Below, piece after piece: positions 1-5,103 of a stretch of 5,169 bases of DNA (its first letter is position 1; each line of letters opens with the position of its first letter). The translations under genes and the position numbers were made by a program. This stretch comes from Deltaproteobacteria bacterium (lineage in GTDB: Bacteria > Desulfobacterota > Desulfobacteria > Desulfobacterales > JAABPS01): positions 1-5,169 of the forward strand of contig JAFDFT010000215.1 in NCBI GenBank assembly GCA_019309685.1, in the 5' to 3' direction. The notes under the pieces were generated by a model. The model saw nothing but the letters and a program-made list of their open reading frames with translations. It ran no database searches and was not told the DNA's origin.

Positions 1-72
1 GTATTCCAACCGACAAAAGAATATAAAAGAATTGCCATTTTCTGGTTAGGCTTCCTACCTGACTTAACGTGA
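1..72 (+). other. Possible 3' tail of a plus-strand reading frame cut by the window edge
   Basis: Reading from base 1, the plus strand is open for 23 codons and stops with TGA at 70-72. The translation contains PTKEYKRIAI, which loosely resembles the extreme C-terminus of tyrosine recombinases (the segment after the catalytic Tyr, often like HPTxExKxxAV). A recombinase next to a tRNA 3' end would make sense for an integrated element. The segment is too short to prove coding, no catalytic residue is visible, and the resemblance may be chance. No terminator follows it. Confidence 0.15.
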
Positions 73-145
73 TGGCGACACACAATCCTTCTTTTAATCA
101 GAAATCTACAAAAACTTATCATCCTTACCCTATTAGAATATATCT

Positions 146-165
146 AAGGCAAATAATTCTGCCTT
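146..165. repeat. Small hairpin AAGGCA/TGCCTT
   Basis: A perfect six-pair inverted repeat, AAGGCA (146-151) and TGCCTT (160-165), encloses an eight-base AT-rich loop. It lies in the gene-poor left part of the window. Neither strand shows a T-run directly after it, so it is not called a terminator. It may have no function. Confidence 0.35.
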
Positions 166-172
166 TACAAAA

Positions 173-194
173 AGTGGGGAGAGAGTGGGGAGAA
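173..194. repeat. Tandem 11-base direct repeat
   Basis: The unit AGTGGGGAGAG (173-183) is followed directly by AGTGGGGAGAA (184-194), ten of eleven bases identical. It lies about 70 bases from the 3' end of tRNA-Leu, in a stretch without a confident gene. Such repeats could bind a protein, for example near an attachment site, but nothing here shows that. Confidence 0.4.
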
Positions 195-210
195 CGAGAT
201 GGTCGGCTAT

Positions 211-254
211 CAAAAACAAAAAGGATTAAAAAGCGACAAACACCTTAACCCCTT
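211..254 (-). terminator. Possible terminator after tRNA-Leu
   Basis: Eight to nine bases past the tRNA-Leu 3' end, the minus-strand transcript can form a stem of about ten pairs, two of them G-U. Its arms are at 245-254 and 220-229, with a 15-base loop. A T-rich tract with the pattern TTTTTGTTTTTG follows on the transcript. The stem is AT-rich with a large loop, so this is a modest candidate, but position and orientation suit a Rho-independent terminator for the tRNA. Confidence 0.4.
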
Positions 255-262
255 GTTTTAAT

Positions 263-349
263 TGGTGCCGGAGCTCGGAATCGAACCGAGATGGAGTCGC
301 CTCCGGAGGATTTTGAGTCCTCTGCGTCTACCAGTTTCACCACTCCGGC
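263..349 (-). tRNA. tRNA-Leu, anticodon CAA (reads UUG)
   Basis: The minus strand folds into a complete class II tRNA of 87 nt including an encoded CCA (bases 263-265). The acceptor stem pairs GCCGGAG with CTCCGGC, with discriminator A. The anticodon arm has a five-pair stem GAGGA/TCCTC around the loop CTCAAAA, giving anticodon CAA at 313-315. A long variable arm with GGAG/CTCC pairing follows, as expected for leucine tRNAs. The T arm is CTCGG-TTCGATT-CCGAG. It lies 48 bases downstream of the Sua5/YrdC gene on the same strand, has its own promoter-like sequence, and is followed by a possible terminator. The identity is secure because the long variable arm and the CAA anticodon agree. Confidence 0.97.
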
Positions 350-365
350 ATTCGAATGGAAATGT

Positions 366-395
366 TATATACGCTAAAAATACTTTTGTTGTCAA
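366..395 (-). promoter_or_regulatory. Likely sigma-70-type promoter of tRNA-Leu
   Basis: On the minus strand a perfect -35 hexamer TTGACA (390-395) is followed after 18 bases by TATATA (366-371). The mature tRNA 5' end lies 16 bases beyond that, at 349. The -35 box starts two bases after the stop codon of the Sua5/YrdC gene, so the tRNA can be transcribed independently of that gene. The -10 box matches the TATAAT consensus at only four of six positions. An alternative TATAAC two bases further on fits better but leaves a spacer that is too long. Confidence 0.6.
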
Positions 396-397
396 CC

Positions 398-1039
398 TCA
401 AGATAGACTGATAAAATCTTGAATATCTTTTTCTAAAATCTCGCCTTCTCTCAACACTTTCGAAGGATTTGTGGTTACATCTACAACGGTTGAGCCTTGC
501 CCTTTTTTTAAAGTACCCGCGTCAAGAATGAGATCTAGTTTTGTTTTCACCTCAAAATCAAGATCCGATACCCTTGAACAACCCTGTACCCCTGAAATGT
601 TCGCGCTTGTACCCGTTAACGGTCTCTCAAACGCTTTTACCAACGCGGATGCCACAGGATGTTGCGGAAGCCTCACACCGATCTTTCCTGTACCTGCTGT
701 CAAAGCAGACGGAAGATCAGGGTTTGCTTTCAACACAATGGTAACATTGCCCGGCCAGAAAGTATCCATAAGACGAATGGCTAATGGAGGAATATTCTTC
801 GCAATATCGCTGATCGAGTCTTTGTCTTTGATTAATACAAGTATCGGCTTGTCTAAAGGACGTTTTTTTATTTCAAATATTTTTTGAACCGCATCTGGAT
901 TCAACGCATCCGCACCAAGCCCGTAAAGAGATCGGGTGGGAAACGCTATGACCCCTCCATTTTTAATGGTCCTTGCAGCTTCATCAATGAAATCCTTTTG
1001 CGGTTTCTCAGGATCTATTTTAAGTATCCTTTCCGTCAT
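398..1039 (-). CDS. Threonylcarbamoyl-AMP synthase, Sua5/YrdC/TsaC family
   Basis: This cytoplasmic enzyme is predicted to make L-threonylcarbamoyl-AMP from threonine, bicarbonate and ATP, the first step of t6A formation at position 37 of ANN-reading tRNAs. Counting from the upstream ATG at 1051 (217 codons), family hallmarks are PTRSLYGLGADA (38-49), KKRPLDKPI (62-70), FWPGNVTIVL (98-107), GVRLPQHP (125-132), TGTSANISG (146-154) and GQGSTVVDV (184-192). The length fits the single-domain YrdC form without the extra Sua5 C-terminal domain. I chose the ATG at 1039 (213 residues) because GGA lies seven bases before it, while the ATG at 1051 has no purine-rich site. The usual PTET of the first motif is PTRS here. 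The gene lies downstream of purDE and just before tRNA-Leu. Confidence is high for the family; the weaker alternative is the YciO subgroup, whose role is less clear. Confidence 0.93.
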   Translation of the reverse strand: MTERILKIDPEKPQKDFIDEAARTIKNGGVIAFPTRSLYGLGADALNPDAVQKIFEIKKRPLDKPILVLIKDKDSISDIAKNIPPLAIRLMDTFWPGNVTIVLKANPDLPSALTAGTGKIGVRLPQHPVASALVKAFERPLTGTSANISGVQGCSRVSDLDFEVKTKLDLILDAGTLKKGQGSTVVDVTTNPSKVLREGEILEKDIQDFISLS

Positions 1040-1115
1040 CTTATATTCCATTAATATTATGTGTTATTTTCAAATGTCATTCTACCAAAACCAACGCAGT
1101 ATAAAGCCGTTTGGG

Positions 1116-1152
1116 ATTGTTTCGACCCTGCACTTGGCTGGGTCGAAACAAT
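1116..1152. repeat. Perfect 13-bp inverted repeat between purDE and the Sua5/YrdC gene
   Basis: ATTGTTTCGACCC (1116-1128) and GGGTCGAAACAAT (1140-1152) are exact reverse complements around an 11-base loop. This is the strongest hairpin in the spacer between the two genes. On the minus strand, which carries both genes, the stem is followed by CCCAAACGGC rather than a T-run, so it does not look like a standard Rho-independent terminator. On the plus strand the flank is also not T-rich. It could stabilise or process the purDE transcript, end transcription in a non-canonical way, or be a dispersed REP-like repeat. Confidence 0.8.
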
Positions 1153-1220
1153 GACTGAAAGGAAAAAGGAAAGAGCTATAATAACAAACCCATTGAGTTA
1201 ATTTTTACAACGCATCCTAA

Positions 1221-2993
1221 TTATATATAACTTTTAAGATTTTTTGCTTTCTTATCCACCTGATCGGCCATTTGTTTTTTAAATGTATTCAAACGGTTTT
1301 CAATCTCAGGATTCGACACGGCAAGTATTTGTGCCGCTAACACACCCGCATTTTTCGCGCCGGGCTTGCCAACCGCCATGGTCGCAACAGGTACGCCCGG
1401 CGGCATCTGAACTGTGGAAAGAAGAGAATCAAACCCCTTAAGAGCGGATGAATCAATGGGCACACCAATAATCGGAAGTGTGGTGTGTGCTGCCAGCACG
1501 CCTGCCAGATGCGCGGCATGGCCCGCGCCTGCGATAATGGCTTTTAATCCACGAGTTTTTGCTGACGCCGCATACTCGACCGCCTTATCCGGACTTCGAT
1601 GCGCGGACGCAACTGTCATCTCAAATAGAATACCGAACTTTTTTAGCATCGCAGCGGCTTCGTCCATTACCTCAAGATCGGAATCACTTCCCATGATAAT
1701 GCCGACATCGGCTTTTTGCCCAAATCGCTGAATCGCCTTTCTCCCGATGTCTTTGCGAAAAAATACATCATACCACTTTATTTTAGAAGCCGCCTGATAT
1801 GCCTTGGATATAGCTTTTTCAATGGAATCTCCCAGCGCTGTGACGCCCAGCACACGGCCGCCGCTGGTCACAAAATCTGTACCTTTGAGCGCGGTTCCTG
1901 CATGAAAAACAACCACATCTTTCATTTTGCCAGCGGCATCCAGTCCGGAAATCGACATCCCTTTTTTGTACGACCCGGGATATCCCCCGGCTGCCATAAC
2001 CACACACACAGACGCTCTGTCATCAATTTCAAGTGTGACCTCTTTCAATCTTTCATCAATGACCGCCTCCATGACCGGGACAATATCGTTTTTCATCCGT
2101 ATCAAAAGGGGCTGAGCTTCTGGATCCCCAAATCGTCCATTGAACTCAAGCACCTTTATCTGGTCTTTATCAATCATCAAACCCGCGTAGAGCACGCCTT
2201 TATACGGACAGCCTTCGGCTGCCATTGCCCGGACTGTAGGCTCCATCACCTCTTCCATAATTTTGCGATGAATATGCCTGTCTACAACAGGCGCGGGTGA
2301 ATACGCGCCCATTCCTCCGGTATTGGGCCCTTTGTCATCATCAAAAATGGGTTTGTGATCCTGGGACGATGGGAGCGGAATCAAGGTTTTGCCGTCCGTA
2401 AACGCGAGAAAGGATGCTTCTTCTCCCACAAGGCATTCCTCAACAACAACCTTATTCCCAGCATCACCAAAATCCTTCTTTACCAGGATTTGTTTGAGCG
2501 CGTTGATCGCTTCGTTTTCCGTACTACATACAATGACGCCTTTACCCGCTGCCAGTCCGTCTGCCTTGACAACAATCGGCACGCCTGTTTTACGGATATA
2601 ACTTTCGGCCTGTTTGTAAGAAGTAAATGTTTTGCCCTTTGCTGATGGAATCCCGTACTTATCCATCAGCCATTTCGCGAATGATTTACTCGATTCGATG
2701 CGCGCGGCCTTTTTTGATGCGCCGAAAATCCTCAACCCTTGTTTTTCAAAAACATCTACGATGCCTTCAGAAAGCGGCGCTTCGGGGCCGACGATCGTAA
2801 GATCAATCTTATTTTCCTTTCCGAATGCAACCAGGCCGTCAATATCTTCCGCGCTAATCGAAACGCATGTAGCTAACTTTACCATGCCCGCGTTTCCAGG
2901 CGCACAAAATATTTTCTTCACCTTAGGACTCCGGGCTATTTTCCACACAAGCGCGTGTTCTCTGCCGCCGCCGCCGATGACCAGGACTTTCAT
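1221..2993 (-). CDS. Fused GAR synthetase / N5-CAIR mutase (PurD-PurE)
   Basis: One continuous 590-codon frame encodes two de novo purine enzymes. Residues 1 to about 424 are phosphoribosylamine--glycine ligase (PurD): N-terminal VLVIGGGGREHAL (3-15), the ATP-grasp segment VVKADGLAAGKGVIV (141-155), PNTGGMGAYSPAP (223-235), the metal-binding LEFNGRFGDPEAQ (282-294), and a typical C-terminal end FFRKDIGRKA (411-420). From about residue 427 follows class I PurE, N5-carboxyaminoimidazole ribonucleotide mutase: GSDSD (435-439), SAHRSP (463-468) with the catalytic His465, AGAGHAAHLAG (488-498) and QMPPGVPVATMAVGKPGA (529-546). Both parts are full length and joined with almost no linker. No internal start or stop marks an old boundary. 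The ATG at 2993 has AAGGAAGG a few bases upstream. The spacer before it contains a palindromic repeat, and no purine riboswitch or PUR-box-like site was seen. PurK, the expected partner of a class I PurE, is not in the window. Family calls are very secure; the fusion is read directly from the sequence. Confidence 0.97.
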   Translation of the reverse strand: MKVLVIGGGGREHALVWKIARSPKVKKIFCAPGNAGMVKLATCVSISAEDIDGLVAFGKENKIDLTIVGPEAPLSEGIVDVFEKQGLRIFGASKKAARIESSKSFAKWLMDKYGIPSAKGKTFTSYKQAESYIRKTGVPIVVKADGLAAGKGVIVCSTENEAINALKQILVKKDFGDAGNKVVVEECLVGEEASFLAFTDGKTLIPLPSSQDHKPIFDDDKGPNTGGMGAYSPAPVVDRHIHRKIMEEVMEPTVRAMAAEGCPYKGVLYAGLMIDKDQIKVLEFNGRFGDPEAQPLLIRMKNDIVPVMEAVIDERLKEVTLEIDDRASVCVVMAAGGYPGSYKKGMSISGLDAAGKMKDVVVFHAGTALKGTDFVTSGGRVLGVTALGDSIEKAISKAYQAASKIKWYDVFFRKDIGRKAIQRFGQKADVGIIMGSDSDLEVMDEAAAMLKKFGILFEMTVASAHRSPDKAVEYAASAKTRGLKAIIAGAGHAAHLAGVLAAHTTLPIIGVPIDSSALKGFDSLLSTVQMPPGVPVATMAVGKPGAKNAGVLAAQILAVSNPEIENRLNTFKKQMADQVDKKAKNLKSYI

Positions 2994-3015
2994 AATATCC
3001 TTCCTTTCATTAGTC

Positions 3016-3142
3016 AGTGCCCATCCATAAATTGCTATTTTGCCCGATTTCTGCGTTAGGCTTAAATTTTAATCCGCCACCGAGCTTTGGCGGATCGCCT
3101 TCCTTGAACTCGAACAAAATATCTAATTTCTTGACGGACACT
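3016..3142. repeat. 127-bp palindromic MITE-like intergenic repeat
   Basis: The ends form imperfect terminal inverted repeats. AGTGCCCATCCATAAATTGC (3016-3035) matches the reverse complement of 3123-3142 at 14 of 20 positions. The similarity continues inward: TATTTTG, CGA and TTC recur in the same order on both arms. The centre is a perfect eight-pair hairpin, ATCCGCCA (3072-3079) and TGGCGGAT (3088-3095), with an eight-base loop. The element therefore resembles one large degenerate palindrome. It holds no reading frame and lies between the ATP-grasp gene and purDE. A clear target-site duplication was not found; TAGT at 3011-3014 and 3142-3145 is a weak possibility. It may be a non-autonomous mobile element or a dispersed repeat. 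Confidence 0.6.
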
Positions 3143-3165
3143 AGTTAATTTCCAAACAAAGATGA

Positions 3166-3179
3166 TTGATATATATCAA
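3166..3179. promoter_or_regulatory. Perfect 14-bp palindrome, possible operator
   Basis: TTGATATATATCAA is its own reverse complement and lies 27 bases beyond the stop codon of the ATP-grasp gene, upstream of purDE and outside the palindromic repeat. Twofold symmetry of this size is typical of sites for dimeric DNA-binding regulators. No convincing -10/-35 pair was found around it, and in AT-rich spacers such palindromes also arise by chance. Confidence 0.3.
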
Positions 3180-3205
3180 CTTTCTAACATTTAAAACTAT
3201 CAAAT

Positions 3206-3961
3206 TCATCCATTTATAGATTCAGATGCAAGACGTTCCAACACATTTTTCTTTTTCTCATCAAGCGCATTTCTTTGAATGCTCGCGCCCTTGATACCGC
3301 CATTTAACGCTATTTCAGACAAGTAACATGTATCGCTATCTACTACCTGCAGATCAATATGTCCATAAGGGAACTTCCCCCGATCCATGACCTCTTCACA
3401 AAATGTTTTCTGCTCTTGATTTAATTCATAAAAAAAACTTCTGCCTCCTGCGGAGATATTTTGCCTGAAATTATCCAGATTCTCTCGGGTATAGGCCTCT
3501 ATATAATCTCCAGCAATGATGACGCGCACATCCATAAAATTTTCGATAAACGGCTGCAGCACAAAGGGATATTCTGAATCCGAATGAGAGATATAACTAT
3601 AAAGCATTTCAATATTCTCCCATTTTCTCACACCATGACCGCAATGCATTTTGTCAGCTTTAGTGATAATGACCCCTATTTCGCACTGGTTGTATTTGCT
3701 GATGGCTTCCATTAGTTCATACCGTCTGGAAATCGCAAATGTATGTGGACTCATGTAATTATTTAAAACAATGGTCTGTGCGACCTTTGAGCCGTTTAAC
3801 ATCTGGGATAGAGGGGAAGGATAGCATTTTATACCCCTTTCCAGGAGATCAACAAGCATCAAGTGCTGCCCTCCTTTTCCGGCCAAACCGCCGATGAATA
3901 CATCGCCCGGCCCAAGGGCATCATATTTTTTTCTTAATTCGCTCTTGCCTGTGACGATCAT
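3206..3961 (-). CDS. Short RimK-like ATP-grasp protein of unknown substrate
   Basis: The 251-residue product resembles the ATP-grasp ligases that join amino acids or carboxylates through an acyl-phosphate. Visible pieces are a nucleotide-binding segment ITKADKMHCGHGV (99-111), a central block VLQPFIENFMDVRVIIAGDYI (134-154), and DNFRQNISAGG (163-173), which matches the DFRxNLxxGG region of RimK-type enzymes. The end GHIDLQVVD...LSEIALNGG (200-222) supplies Asp203 and Glu216 at metal-binding positions. The usual Asn two residues after that Glu is Ala218; Asn220 may or may not substitute. The protein is shorter than typical RimK (about 300 residues), mainly at the N-terminus. Its ATG directly follows the ddl stop codon (TAAATG) with GAGG upstream inside ddl, so co-translation with Ddl is likely. 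I do not recognise a specific name. A peptide- or cell-wall-related ligase is a guess from context; a non-catalytic relative is possible. Confidence 0.75.
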   Translation of the reverse strand: MIVTGKSELRKKYDALGPGDVFIGGLAGKGGQHLMLVDLLERGIKCYPSPLSQMLNGSKVAQTIVLNNYMSPHTFAISRRYELMEAISKYNQCEIGVIITKADKMHCGHGVRKWENIEMLYSYISHSDSEYPFVLQPFIENFMDVRVIIAGDYIEAYTRENLDNFRQNISAGGRSFFYELNQEQKTFCEEVMDRGKFPYGHIDLQVVDSDTCYLSEIALNGGIKGASIQRNALDEKKKNVLERLASESING

Positions 3962-4909
3962 TTAACGTTCGCCTCTTTGGTGTGCTTCCATTCCCAGCTC
4001 AATCAATCTGTCCAAAAGCCGGGTAAAAGAAATGCCGGCTGTTTTCGCGGCAAGCGGCAGCAGGCTTGTAGAAGCCATGCCTGGAATTGTATTGGTCTCA
4101 AGAATATATATATCCTTCCCGCTAAGGATCATATCGGTTCTACTGTATCCCTTACAAAAAAGCGCACTGTGCGCCAGTTTAGCATATGTTTGCGCTTTTT
4201 CTGTCATCGCTTCATCAATACGGGCTGGACATATCTCCTGGGTAAGCCCTGGGGTGTATTTCGCTTCGTAATCAAAAAAATCGTGGCTTTCATCTGGAAT
4301 GATTTCTATGATGGGTAATGCTTCCAGGGTATCATTTCCAATAATGCTGCCGGTGAGTTCAACACCTTCAATATAAGCTTCTATTAAAACACAACTATCA
4401 TGCGAAAAGGCCTTATCAACGGCTTCTTGCAGGTCCTCTTTGGATTTCACAATAGACATGCCTACACTTGAACCGCAACTAACGGGCTTAATGACTAATG
4501 GCAGGCTTAATCTTTTTACAACATCATCAGGATTCAGCCTATCACCCTTTCGCATACCGATATAAGAGGGAACAGGAATGCCGGAACGCTCATAAATCTG
4601 TTTCGCGGTCAGTTTGTTCATGGCAAGTGCACTGCCAGTCACACCTGAACCTTGGTAGGGTATCCCCAGCAGATCAAGCATTCCCTGAACAGTACCATCT
4701 TCACCATACGGCCCGTGCAGGATAATCAGCGCAAAATCAATGTGATCCGCGTCTGCTGCTAATTTAACAAGATCGGTTTTCGGATCGTATCGGGCAATTG
4801 CATATTTTTTTTTATCCAACGCTTCATACACCTGATTTCCACCCTCTAAAGAGACCTCTCGTTCAGAAGAAATCCCACCGGAAAGGAGCGCAACAGCTAG
4901 TTTTCTCAT
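3962..4909 (-). CDS. ddl: D-alanine--D-alanine ligase
   Basis: This cytoplasmic ATP-grasp enzyme joins two D-alanines using ATP to give the dipeptide ending the peptidoglycan stem. The 315-residue length is normal for bacterial Ddl. Family motifs appear in order: GGISSEREVSL (11-21) with the substrate-binding Glu, HGPYGEDGTVQ (65-75), YQGSGVTGSALAMNK (85-99), Lys141 with CGSSVGMS (145-152), YEAKY (214-218), YSRTDMI (255-261) and ETNTIPGM (271-278) followed by SLLP (282-285). The Tyr in YEAKY is the residue associated with true D-Ala-D-Ala ligases rather than vancomycin-resistance D-Ala-D-lactate types, so ordinary Ddl activity is expected. Codon 98 is Asn where Asp is common. The ATG at 4909 has AAAGGA about ten bases upstream, and a promoter-like pair lies farther up. 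The next gene abuts its stop codon. No murB, murC or ftsQ neighbours are visible, unlike the dcw cluster. Confidence 0.97.
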   Translation of the reverse strand: MRKLAVALLSGGISSEREVSLEGGNQVYEALDKKKYAIARYDPKTDLVKLAADADHIDFALIILHGPYGEDGTVQGMLDLLGIPYQGSGVTGSALAMNKLTAKQIYERSGIPVPSYIGMRKGDRLNPDDVVKRLSLPLVIKPVSCGSSVGMSIVKSKEDLQEAVDKAFSHDSCVLIEAYIEGVELTGSIIGNDTLEALPIIEIIPDESHDFFDYEAKYTPGLTQEICPARIDEAMTEKAQTYAKLAHSALFCKGYSRTDMILSGKDIYILETNTIPGMASTSLLPLAAKTAGISFTRLLDRLIELGMEAHQRGER

Positions 4910-4965
4910 GGTGCAATGATCCTTTATAATTTAAAAATATGGTATATGGAAATTTTATTATTTTA

Positions 4966-4994
4966 TTCATATCATTTTACGTATTTTCTGGCAA
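4966..4994 (-). promoter_or_regulatory. Likely promoter of ddl and the ATP-grasp gene
   Basis: The minus strand has TTGCCA (4989-4994, five of six matches to TTGACA), a 17-base spacer, and TATGAA (4966-4971, four of six matches to TATAAT). Transcription would start near 4959, giving a leader of about 50 bases before the ddl ATG. The AT-rich surroundings support promoter character but also raise the chance of false matches. Confidence 0.45.
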
Positions 4995-5062
4995 ACACCA
5001 ACTTTTCAAGTTCGTAAAATACTATCCGTCTTTTGAAGTAAAGAATACTGAACTATGGAATG

Positions 5063-5093
5063 CAAAAGCCCTTCCGGGGATACCGAAAGGGCT
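5063..5093 (-). terminator. Rho-independent terminator of tRNA-Met
   Basis: Ten bases past the CCA of tRNA-Met, the minus-strand transcript forms an 11-pair stem: AGCCCTTTCGG (5083-5093) with CCGGAAGGGCT (5067-5077), one G-U pair and a five-base loop. Four T residues follow, counting the last stem base. The T-run is short but stem strength and location are convincing. It separates the tRNA unit from the ddl promoter. Confidence 0.8.
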
Positions 5094-5103
5094 CATATAT
5101 AGA

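Noticed and set aside
2..122. Minus-strand frame starting ATG at 122 and open to the left edge (about 40 codons)
   Set aside because: Composition is odd (many Arg, His and Cys), the length is within chance for an open frame, and no domain is visible; only sequence beyond the edge could decide.
471..887. A 138-codon plus-strand frame
   Set aside because: Antisense shadow of the Sua5/YrdC gene.
1052..1090. Promoter ATGACA...TAATAT just before the Sua5/YrdC gene
   Set aside because: The spacing is short (15 to 16 bases) and the -10 box would lie almost on the start codon, leaving practically no leader.
1716..2300. A 194-codon plus-strand frame
   Set aside because: It lies wholly antisense to the purD part of purDE, whose motifs are unmistakable, and its translation is rich in Cys, His and Phe with no recognisable domain.
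2632..3030. A 132-codon plus-strand frame
   Set aside because: Antisense to the N-terminal part of purDE and running into the spacer; no family resemblance and no good ribosome site.
3072..3095. Eight-pair hairpin ATCCGCCA/TGGCGGAT as a terminator for the ddl operon
   Set aside because: No T-run follows on the minus strand (TAAAATTT comes next); it is better explained as the centre of the palindromic repeat.
2994..3205. Purine riboswitch or PUR box controlling purDE
   Set aside because: No conserved three-way-junction core or PurR-type palindrome (ACGCAAACGTTTGCGT-like) could be recognised in the leader.
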